A DNA stretch of 64,000 bases from Chrysogorgia sp. JL179-B06 (lineage: Eukaryota > Cnidaria > Anthozoa > Scleralcyonacea > Chrysogorgiidae), in NCBI GenBank assembly GCA_035772405.1, contig JAYKKM010000120.1, forward strand, positions 927,001 through 991,000. The letters run 5' to 3'. The notes below the pieces were generated by a model. That model did not search any database and was not told where the DNA came from. It saw nothing but the letters and a program-made list of their open reading frames with translations. This document shows, piece after piece, positions 1 to 12,200 of the stretch (positions are counted from its first letter, which is position 1; every line of letters starts with the position of its first letter). The translations under genes were made by a program, and so were the position numbers.

Positions 1-23
1 AAAATATCTGGCGGCAGACTTAC

Positions 24-271
24 AACACGTTCAAGATAGAAACCTGGACAGAATTGGGATCAAGAGCTACTGAGTCCACTTTGGAGGAGAGGGAGGATTC
101 TACCAAACGTGAAGCTACAAGGATACTAAAATCGTATCTTTGTGACAAATCGAACAATTCATAAATAAAATCTAAGAGCAAAGCCCAGCCCTCTTTATAC
201 AGTATATCAATCTCAGGAACAAATAGACATTCGAATTCATTCATTCCCAGAGCAGCCAGGCTCCTGGTTGT
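24..271 (-). CDS. SBNO: Probable SBNO exon, downstream helical segment
   Basis: 248 nt, phase 0 in and 2 out, acceptor TTAG (weak, ATTCAGTTAG), donor GTAAGT. The frame is the only one that fits the phase and stays open, coding for about 82 residues including [20 protein letters not shown] and a C-terminal stretch [17 protein letters not shown] do not recognise this segment from other SBNO proteins, so membership rests on position, phase and splice sites. Confidence 0.65.
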
Positions 272-3200
272 CTAACTGAATATTTTAAACAGAGTATTAG
301 CAATGTTTTAAATAGTTTTACTAATTGTATAATTATTTATCAAATGATTTGTAAATCCATTGTAATTTTATTCTTAGGATGGATAAATAAGATTATTATT
401 ATCACTTTTTGTGACAAACGAGAACCGCGTTTCCGTCTCGAACGAAAAAGCTAATGTTAATGCTTTACAACTATTTTTTATAGAACAGCTACCCACCCAT
501 TCACAATGTTCATTAATGTTAAACATTCCCAAAATAATTTTAAACAATAATAAAATATTAATCCTTTAAAAACTTACAGGTTGTTGTATTTGAGTGGGAA
601 AATGCTGAGTAATGAAGCGATTTAAAATCACTTCAGTAGTCGAGATAAATGTATTAATTGAGCTACCACAACGTGCAACCTCACTTTCCAGACTTGCCTG
701 AAAAACAAAGCCATATAAATACGATGAGAATGTTGTTGACAGTATAGCTCTGCAAATATTAAAGGGGAACTGTAGTCAATAAACAAATAATATTTGAATC
801 AAAGACCTTCAAGTGTTATGTTTAGAAATGTTAATAATTCGACGATATCTGCTCTTATACTCGAGAAATAACATTTTAATTTTCGTATTATGTGCTTTTA
901 GACGCCGCCATTTTTCAACTAAGTGCATGGAACAAAAGACAAGCACTAAATCACGTAAAAATTGAAAAGAAAATCGCCGCTGTACATCAACTTTGAGCCG
1001 TCTAGTAAGCTGGAAAATGGCGTCGTCCAGAAGCATAAAATAAAAACTTATTTCTAGAGTACAAGAGCATATACCGTAAAACTGTTAATATTTCTAAACA
1101 TACTTAAAGGCCTTTTATTTAAAAGTAATTTTTTTTTTAACGGAATTTACCGTTTAAAGCGCTCTCTGCAGCGATATTGGAGCATACACAAAATAAAACA
1201 GTTTTGAAATGAAACAAACAAGGCATGGCGTCTTATGGTTAGGAGTGCATACATTTTGTGGTTATAGATTTCATTGTAAAAAATATTTAAAGGACTCGAT
1301 ATGTAGAAAGCGTTTTAAGTGTTTATGCATTAAAAAATTAATCACGAAATAAACTCTCTTAAGGTGGCTCCCTATAGTTAGCGTTTACTAATAACAAAAA
1401 TTCACTGTTTGCATCTGCGTATGTTACTTGCTGTCACAATTTATATAGCACAATTTATTGGCTTTCGAAGTGTTAAATAACTATACTTCTTCTAATAACT
1501 TTCTTAAATAGGAGTAATATGGTTGTTTCCATAGCAACAATGACGTTTGAAATTGTGCAACTTTTCCTCTAATTTTTTTTAAAGAGCATTATCTCGTATT
1601 TCCAACGGTCAACTTCTTTGAAACTTTACAAGAGCAGTTATATTATACTATTGGGTGTTTTATCAAATACTAAGGGAAATTTAAATGCAGTTTTTTAGAT
1701 ATTGATGTATGTCGTTTTTAAGAATATGGCTTTATAGAATTTTTTTTAATTTGAATATGTTGTTATATTCACTTTGTTTGTTTACTTCACAAAGTTTAAA
1801 AATGTTTGACCGTACCGAATTCACAAAAACGTCATGCAAAGTCGGCGCGGCCGTATAAAAAGTCTGCTGACGTGTAGAATTTCAATTGTGGAAGATCGCT
1901 ATCTACGCATGTGCAGTAGTTGTCGCGCGAGACAACACGTGAAACGCGTGCTATTTCACGGGACTAGATTGTTGTGACTTGTGAGGTTTCGTTTCGGCCC
2001 ACTTTGCCTTCCTGGTTCTCTTTGGACGTGCTTATATATCGAACTCAGAATTCACGTTTGTTTAAATAATCTGTGTTGATGTGGTCATTGGCTAGCGGTA
2101 GTTAATTGGCGGTTATTTCCTCCCGAATTTGGTAAACAACTTCATGAATTCGATGTAGTGCTGCCATGTTTTTGTAATCTTTGATGCAACGTTTAATGTG
2201 AGAGATTTAATACAAACCATGGTTAATTCAATACAGGTATTCTAACTCCAGTTAAATCATTGGCATTTATAGTCCTCGTAATAAAATTCAAAAGCTATGA
2301 AAACAAAGTATTTTCATGGATAAAAAACGTCAAATACATGTACTTTGTCATTCTTTTTTGCTGTTTTGCAAGAATACCATATTCTGAGTTGTGACTCAAT
2401 ATATTTTTTCTAACTTATTTTTCCCTTTGTCTGCTCGATAAAAAAAGACAGTTACGAGTGGCATGATTGAATATGAAAACAAATGTTTGACTTTGACTTG
2501 CTTGAGCCCGAGAGCCACTGCACGAACAGCCGCCACGCCATATTTAGTTACCAATCCCCGTTAAAATAACTATAGGGAGCCACCTTAAGCCCGTTTTCCC
2601 CTTCACCATTTCGCTCGCCGCTATCGAAATATTTCCATAATGACATCATTTTTTTCAGTTGTCGACCAATGAAAACGGGAAAAAATTATGTCATCGGCGA
2701 AATGTTTCTCTAGCGGCGAACGAAATAGTGAAGTGAAAAACGGGCTTACTCGAACTATAAAAATTATAAGATTGGCGTTACAACTCTTCTATATCTCACT
2801 TCGATCTTGATATATTAAGATTTATTTGATATGTAAATGATCCTCACTTTGTTGTCACACTGCATAAAGGTTGGGACACACGAGGCGACAAATCGCGGGG
2901 ACATGTTGCAGGGACAAATCCTGTCGTATACACAATGCGAAATCTTGTCGCGGTGACAAGATTTACCCTCGTGTGTCCTCAACAGGGGAAATGTCCCCGT
3001 AACATGCCCCCGCGATTTGTCGCTTCGTGTGTCCTAACCTTAATGACTTATTGAAGAAGCCTGTATATATTTGGGATTATGTAACGAAATTATGAAAGTG
3101 TGCATGTATGTGTGCGTCCCATGATACTAAACGTACGAAATTACGTTTCGAGTGATTTGATAATACCAAAGATATACATGCTTTTTCAGTCAGTCATTAG

Positions 3201-6200
3201 ATATAGTGTAACGTTACAGTGAGGATCATTTAATATACATATCAATTCAAACAAATCTTAATATCCCAAGAATTTCTATATTTCTCTCATGTAAGAAAGT
3301 TTATTTCGAACTGAATTTTTCTGTTTTTTGTGTATAGAGGACGCAAAAATATCTTATAAGGTCTTTTACGTTTCTGATTTGGTCCATCCGTTTTAAACAT
3401 TACCAAAAAGTGCTATTTTGAATCCCCGCGAGAAATTTTCGCAAATTGCAAAGGTCTGCTAACTCCTTATACGTGACGTAACATCTTAGGCATCTTACTT
3501 GAGGTTTTTTCTTCAAATAGCAATGTTTAAAGAGAGATGAATGGACCAAATTCGAAACGAATGGACCAACCTTATCAGCTATTTTTGCGTCTTCTACTCA
3601 GAAAACACAAAAACTATCACTTTACAGGGACACTCCACTCCAAAACAAGTGTTGCTTAAATGAAAGTTCTTTGTCGCCTTACATGAGAATGGGTATTAAT
3701 TTTCTTCTATTTTCTTTAGTTTTAGAGAAATTTGGCTTTGTTTATCGTATTTTTGGTAAATTGAAGGCCGCCATTTTTGTTCTGATTGCGGACGAATGCG
3801 GTCGCACCATTAATTTTTACGTCATTGAGTGATAAAAACAATATACAAAGAAACCATTCACAATAGCATGACACCGTGGTTTTAGTTTATTGTGCAGGAT
3901 TTCTATTCACGCTATTGTGAACGATTTCGTTGCATAGTGTTTCTGTCACTCAATGACGTCAAAAATTAATGGAACGACCGCATTCGCCCGCAATCAGAAC
4001 AAAAATGGCGTCCTTCAATTTACGAAAAATATGATAAACAATGCCAAATTTCTCCAAAACTAACAATGTTAGCAGAAAACTATAAATACCCATTTTCATG
4101 TAAGTGACCCTTTAAGATATAAGTAAAGATAAATTCCGTGTTCCGTATCAGCCAAAGCGCGGATCTGGTGGGAAAAAGAGAAGGCTATAAACTAAAAATA
4201 ATTTGTTGTGGAAGAACGTCACAATTCACACATGTTCACGACGAAGGGATGATTTTAAGGGAGCAACATGGTTTCAAAAACAACACAGACTTTGCGGTGC
4301 ATCTTTTGGACATTAAACAGTTCACGCGAAATCAACAGTCAAGCAGACTCAAAGCCTAATATAATAAATATTATTTTTACGGCCATTGTGAACGTAAAGC
4401 GGTACATATCACGTGGTACGCTGCAGAAAACTTTGAGTCTCACGGTTCTCTATATTACAGTACATTCTCACTGGAGGCCATTTTTCGGACAACAAAATTC
4501 GTTTGTTTGTAGCCCTCAATATCTGAACAATCATTGGTATCAATTAGTTTTATTCTCCTTTGCTTGTAAAAAGACCTTACATTGATTTAATATTCATTAT
4601 GTTATTTTGTCGGAAACTCGGCGTTTTATTACAAAATACCGTATGTAATCTATAGGTGAGGCGCTTAATCGATAAATCAATGTTGACGTTGCTTCGAAAA
4701 ATATAATAGTAATGATATTGAATAGTAATGAGTTAGTATAATGTATGGTTAGTACATAGTTAGTAGAAGGGATGGTTTGGAAGGTCCGCAGAAGTCATTG
4801 TTCTATGTTGTTCACTTTCACGGTCACTGAACGTATTGTATTTTCTGTATAATGAAGCAGTCATCCGATAACAACGTTCAGATTTAATTAGTGTAGTCCT
4901 TCATCGTCACGTGTTGTGAGTCCTCCAATACAATAACATGACTTGCGTCATCTTGAAAGACAATGGAGCTTCCAAACCACCCCCTCTACTAACTATGTAA
5001 TGAGCCACGTTTTGCTACACTCTAAATTTTCCTTCACCATAAATCCTTAGAACATGCAGCTTAATCGAGTGAAATGCCAAATATCAAGCCAGCAATTTCG
5101 CCATGGCAGAGAACTTATGGCAGAGAACTTGTGATCAGAATATTTCGCTTTTTAATAAATTTGTCGTAAATAATTGTGTTGTACATTGGTTCACTCGTGT
5201 TTTTCCGGACGGTTTTCGGTTTTTACCATTTTAACGATGCGTACAAAATCGAACATAAAACCCATTTTTCAACGAATTTTGTTATGAACTTTCGCATGAT
5301 TATTAATCGAGGTAATAACTTTATGATCATTTGATAATAAGAAGGCATCTTTTTTCATCGGAGCACCACTTTAAACAAAGATTTTATTGCAGCATTTTGT
5401 TATACCAGTTCGGCTTCTTTTCATACCTCTCCAGTTGTTTGCAGTCCAATTACCACACACTGTCCCGATTTTAAAGCTTCCTTTGCTTCTTCCACAATGA
5501 AAGGTGCTTTCATACTCATACTTAAAAAGGAAATACAGATGACAGATGATATTGATAAGTGAAAGCATGGATAGTTGAAGGACTGGATAGAAAACTAATG
5601 ATCACACGGGGTATTTCTAGCTCGCTGATTGGTTAAGTCGCATTTTGCTCTGGTTGAAACTTAGTTGATAATTGTGATGTTATTGATGTCGTAAGTATTA
5701 TTTATTTGCTAACGTTTTTAAGTGGAATTTGCTTCGAATTATCTTTATTCCCATGCCCAGATACTATTTTTGCATTTGGAATGATTTTATCTCTTAATAA
5801 ACCTGCCTAAGTCACGAATGATTGTTCGAGGGTAAATGTTGTTGATTTTGCGTCCCACAAAAATTGTATCTCGCGGCGGATCGGTCCTAAACATATCACT
5901 CAAATAAAAAGGATAATTAGTTAAGTATACACATTTAAATAGTATGATAAGCATGTTTCGAATTCATCTATTGCATAAATGTATCGTCCCTGCCTTGTTC
6001 AAAACTTCGCAATAAGTAGAAACTCTGTAGTCTGAAATGCAGTTAAATAAAATAAATATGTATGAACGGAAAATAAATATGTATGAACGGAATGCTGACT
6101 CCAGTCAATGGGCGACTAAAAAGTGAAGTCAGACATGGCCGACATGGTACTATTTTGGGCGTCCGTTTCAGTTGTCCACACGACATTTTATATTTTGGGA

Positions 6201-9200
6201 TCAACGTTTTCATATCGAATATAAAACACGACCAGAAAGAGAATTTTAGTGAAATGACAAGCATGTTTATACTTCAAAAATTTCGAAAAGCCGTAAAGGA
6301 AGTATTTCGAAGAAAACAAGATTCCAGCCGGAAAACCTTGATGTTTGGTCTTAAAAATGTATATATTGTGTTAATATATACACTGCTGTAGTGAACGTGG
6401 GAGAGCTTGGAGTAGACAGACAATACATCGGCGATCGTCAAGTTCGTATCCTCAGAAAAATGATTCTGAGTCCCGGGCAGGAATCGAACCTGTAACCTTC
6501 TGATTACCGGTGAGACGCTCTAACCATTGACCACCGAGAGAGCGAAGGTTACAATGATGTACTGGTTCGATTGATATATGTACTGCCTATGCGGTAGTCA
6601 CTATATATACTGCCTATGCGGCAGTCATTACCGATATACAGCGACTGCCGCATATAGGCAGTACATATATCAATCGAACCAGTACATCATCGGTGGCTCA
6701 ATGGTTAGAGCGTCTCACCGGTTATGATTAGAGTGTTTCACCAAACATCAAGGTTTTCCGTTATGGTTAGAGTTATGGTTAGAGTGTTTCACCAAACATC
6801 AAGGTTTTCCGGCTGGAATCTTGTTTTCTTCGAAATCTACCATCAAAAGAGCTCCTGACATTCTACACTACATGCGTACGTCCAATTACTGAGTACGCGT
6901 GTCCAGTATTCCATAACGGACTACCGCAATATTTATCAACCGACTTAGAACGATTACAGAAGCGTGCACTAAGAATAATTTACCCTCAAGTCACCTACGC
7001 TGATGCCCTATTAACAAGCAATCTAATAACACTCCACGAGCGCAGAAAAATGTTGACGGTCAAACTTTTCAATGAAGTAACTAGTAATGAGAACCATAAG
7101 TTGCATAGCCTGCTACTTGAGCCTAATACATGTGATGTGAACTTACGGCGAAAGCGAAGTTTCAATGTGCCAATATGCAAGACAAATAGACTCAAAAACA
7201 GTTTTATTTATAGTAACAGTATATAGACTAATTTAATAATTTTATATATAGACATGCAGTAATATAAATCTTAACTATTTTATTATACATTATTTACCCT
7301 GTAAAGTATTACGCAATTCAGCTATTTAGCTGCAAAAGTATTTACTAATAAATCTATCTACCTATCTATCTATCTCGATTCCTGTCCGGGACTCAGAATC
7401 ATTTTTCTGAGGATACGAACTTGACGATCGCCCATGTATCGTCAATGTATATATTATAACACTCGAAATTTTCCTTCACCATAAATCCTTAGAACATGTA
7501 TAGTTTAATCGAGTGAAATGCCAAATATTACCTGCATGTAATATACCCAGAATCTTATCCCGGCATTACCACCAGTATATATACAGAACTCGTGACTAGG
7601 CTCTCGGCAACGGCTTCCGTAGCTCAGTGGTCAGAGCACTGGGTTGCGGGGTTGCGTGTTCAATTCCACCAGGAAGGATTTGATGTTGCATTTTTTCGCA
7701 ACTGGTCCCGGTTTAGTCTTAAAATGTATATACTCGAAATTTCCTCCACCATAAATCTTTGAAAAATCAAATAGATTGATTTGAAAACTTCAGTTTAAAA
7801 ACATTAAACCGAGCATCATTTGTACCATTGGAATTGAATTCTCGACAGTTTATTTATCTTTATCTGAGTCCGTGTGAAGCATTTGATTTTGACCATATTA
7901 CATATAGAAATTCGGCTTTTTGTGGCTCAGTTAACTTTCCGAAGCATCAGAAACAAAACTGTCTGGTTGTGACCGCAAGAGGACTGAGACTGACTTCCAA
8001 GTTGACCGTGTAGGGGCCTGAGGCTGACGTCCCCACATTGAACTATATATAGACTGGAACGATAATTGGGGCCTGGGTCGGGAGCCATGAACTCCATCCA
8101 GTCCCCTTGTTATACAAAATGGCCGACCCGGCCCGACCAGACAATCGCCAATTTTTACGTGTTTTAATTTTTAAAAGACTAGTTATGAAACGTTAATGAC
8201 ATGCTAGAGGTAGACAGATTTCTTCTTACGTTTTTATAACGGCTTAAATTCGTCGTAATGAAATATTTGATAAAATATTACGAAATTTGAGTTCAATAAC
8301 CGCGCGGTAATTTTCGGGTTTCTAACAATTTTGTTCACTTTTCTGAATAAAAAACTGTTTTTTCTGAACTGTTTTTAAACTCGATATTAAATAAGTTGAT
8401 CCAAAAAACTAGCTATTCATTAAGTTTTTAGTTTGCCAGCTGACAAACGTAGTGTTTAAATTATGTCTCCATCCAATCATAGGGCCGCGCTAAAAATACA
8501 AATAGTTATACGATAAACAACTTCCTTACCCTTAGACAGTTCTATCTTGAGAGAAACCTGATATACAGTATACAGTGTCTTTATTCTAAGTTTTTGAGCC
8601 CTCTCAACGATTTATTTGTCATAATAATAATCGCCATTTTGAAAAAAACATTCGTCATGTTTTAGAAACCATACATCAAAATGATGATTCCGAGAGGGGA
8701 TTGGAACGAATAAACTCAGTCTGGCAGATAGGGGTATCTAGTACGTATTCCTTATAAGGAGGCGCAAATAGAAGGCATTGACGAGCAAATAGAGTAAATT
8801 AACGAGCAAATAGCTGACACGTTGAACCCTCGTACCAGCCTCCTAGTAAATTCGATTGTACCGACCCCAAAACAACAAAGGTCCTAACCCTTTGGCAAAC
8901 GTTTTCTTGAGAATTAAACCACCCCCAAAGCTATAGAATATATCAAAGGAAAGTTAAATGATCTATTTACAACATACGTACAGTTTTATCCCAGTAGCTA
9001 ACTTAGTTCTCTTTAACAGCGCGGATAATCGAACATGCCCAAAAATATCATTTTCGTAATACGGATACCATCTTGTAAACAAAAACACGAACTTTCGGCT
9101 GTCTTCGACGAACGTTTTCTTGAGAAATAATCAACTCCCAAAGCTACAATATATGTTAAAACAGAGATAAATTATCTGTTTACAATATGCGTACAACTTA

Positions 9201-12200
9201 TCCGCCTAGCGAATGTAGTTTTCTTAAAAAGAGCAGATAATCGAACATATCGTAACGTGTTAACAATCCCACATCCAGTGGGCTGGTACGAGTGCCATGT
9301 ATTTGCTCGTTAATGCCTTGTATTTGCTCGTCAATGTCTTCTATTTATTCGTAGGCCACTTCCTTATATGGAATACGACTAACTCGTTTAAGCTCAAAAA
9401 TTATACTAATGTCGAATAAATACTTCCAAGTTCTCAAAAGAACTGGGTATAATATGAAAAAGAGAAATAAGAGTCACCTTCGATATGTCGAAAAATACTT
9501 AAAGTGCCTACGAAACGAAAATTGAGATGATTTTTATTGATTTATTTGAAATAATTACTAAAACGATAAATAATTACATTTGTAGTTCTTTTAGAGAGAA
9601 TCGATATACCGGATATACATCAGAGTATCTCTGAAGGTTAGTGTGTAACTTGGAGCCATTGCAGTTGATTTAACCCTGGAGTGATGTGGTCATACTTCTT
9701 TATGCCTATAGTATGATTCTTGCAGCGAAGTTTTGTACGAGTTGCAACTTCTTAATGTTTTTGTCTGAAGTGTTTGCCCACACCGACGAACAATAAAATA
9801 ATCTACTTAATACCAAAGAATTTATCATTGGTTTTAGAAGTTCAGGATTGAACAAGTGCTTAATTCTGTTGATCTGACAGAGGCTTGACATACCAGAAGA
9901 TACTATGTTAGAGATATGAGCTTCTCAAACTCATTAATAATTCATGAATTATCATAGCCAATCCATGAACGTATACCGCATCACATGCATGAGTTTTGAT
10001 ACCCAATGAAAACCTGTAGGAAACTTCCTAGTGAACTGGATCACATTTCTTAATCTACATATTAAAATAAAATCGCTATGGGAGCAAATCGCTAAAGGAA
10101 TACTCGTCTGAGAAGCTAGATCAAACACTCGTTTGTCGTGTTTCATCAGGGGACTCCAAACACTCGAAAACAATAAAAACCTCGGGCTACGCCCTCGGTT
10201 TTCATTTGTTTTCTCGTGTTTGGAACCCCTGATGAAACACTCAAACTCGTGTTTGATCTATTACGTCATACGTTAAGTTGGTATCGATGGTCACGCCTAC
10301 ATATTTACCAGATGTAGAGGGGATAATCAACTTTCCCATCAAGTTGACGTTTCCTGCCTCGTACGTATATACGTAAGTATCTTACTTATGTATTTTTCGA
10401 CATATTAAACTTCTATTATTTCTCTTATTCATATTACATTAGGTTATTGAAGATTAAATTGGGCGGGTTTGGGTTGGGTAGCCTTCGGGTTAAGTAGACT
10501 TACCAAAGTTGCTTGAAAAATCGCTGATGGTTTGCCCAAAATGTTGCCCATATTCTGTTGTTCGCCGTCGTAGTTCTAGTCATTGCAATTTCAAGTGACT
10601 TCTTCAACTCGCTCCTGTATTGTAAAAATCACTGCACTGTTATACATGTGGCAAAAAATGAAAATTAAAAGATGGCACAGACTTATCCCATACCATACGT
10701 GGGAGGCCTTGTCAAAAAGAGCGACTTGTTCAGCAGAAAGCATTGCTTCGACAGTTAAAAACTAAACGAGAAAAGACCGTATCTTGTTACGTGTATGGTA
10801 TATAAAAATAACAAATTTGGAAAAGGTGTGTTCTGATTGGCTAAAAGCCGTATTTCCATTCGAACACATAGACAACGTGTCCCCGAAACGCCAATACTGA
10901 AACTACCTGGACTTAATTTTCTTTTTCGAAGCTATACATGGACTAACAACAATTAATCCAGCACTACTTTATTTTTGACATCATTACGTCACCCACTTAT
11001 ATATCGCGCGCGTTGCTGTCATTCTCCATCTGACCTGAACAAGGACACATCTTCCGAAACGTCGTCCATGAATATACGCAAGTACTCTTACTTAAAGGTG
11101 CAGTCCAGTCCGTTCTTCGCATGTGTGATATTTCAAACGTGGGGGACCCCATATGTCAACAAACTTCAACGGAATAGATTTGCGACAGTTCGAAAGCGAG
11201 TATTCGTCAAAGGTGGCGAAGGCACGAGTGGTAGTTTGATATATTATCCACATTTAGGAACAGCCATGTAAACAAATGCCATGTAAACAAACGATGTAAA
11301 CAGAAACGTGGACATGCGCAGAACGGACTGGACGGTACCTTTAAGTATTTTGCGACACATTGAAGTTCTCATATTTCTCCTTTTCATATTATATCACCTG
11401 GTGTTTTACACGCATCTTATCACAGGGGTTAAAAATAGGCGTACAGACGTACAATTGTACGCCGAAATTAACTTGGCGCAGGCCAAGTATCTAAAAAACG
11501 TACAATGTCGTACACTGACTACAGCTCCTTCATGTTTCCTCACAGACAACGAACAACAAACGTTCGTCGCTTCGCGGGCCGCCACATCTTTAATATTTTC
11601 TTGGCATTTTTACATGGATAGGGAGACTGGGTCTAAATGTAAATTTCGCACAAGAAATTTCGGAATTTCCTTCGCATTGTCAAAGAGATTTGAAGTGATA
11701 TCATTGATGGCTTCAACGTTTTTGGCATACTTCGGGAGCAAAAGAAAAGTGGTTCAAGAACCAGCTGAAAAAAATGAGCAATAAATACAATAGAGAACAT
11801 GGGTAAAACTCGTACTATGTTTCTGAAACATTTTTAACCCCTGTTTTTGTGTTTTTGACAGCCAAAGTTAAATTTAAAAAAAAAGAAATTCTCACTGCAT
11901 GTCCATCGAGCTGCTAAAGTAAACCCAAAACAAGCAAGCCCCTACCAAAATTTCATATGTGAAAATATCACATAATGAAATTTGGAACATTTTCACATAT
12001 CAAATTTCCACATATGTAATGTTCACATGCATATCAAATTTTAATTTCGCATATGAAACAAATATCACAAGTAATCATTTTTTCCCCATATGAAATATTT
12101 ATTGTCATTTGTGAAGATTTAGTTCACATTACATATAATTTTTTTAAAAACAATGCGAATATCTGAAATTTGCTTAATAATTAGCTTATAATTAAATCGA

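Larger units (their letters stand above)
6412..7443. repeat. Inverted pair of tRNA-like repeats, one copy split by a LINE
   Basis: Left arm (minus) carries a tRNA-like head at 6468-6541 with 3' tail GATTCTGAGTCCCGGGCAGG. The right arm (plus) starts its head at 6687 (GGTGGCTCAATGGTTAGAGC) and resumes at 7375 with TCGATTCCTGTCCGGGACTC. The arms meet in a palindrome at about 6562-6686 (GTACTGCCTATGCGG / CCGCATATAGGCAGTAC). The interruption holds a LINE 3' piece and short duplications. The layout matches 38173-39280. Confidence 0.75.

Noticed and set aside
11308..11784. 158-codon plus-strand ORF
   Set aside because: Starts inside a MITE and crosses into a separate TIR element; no recognisable protein features.
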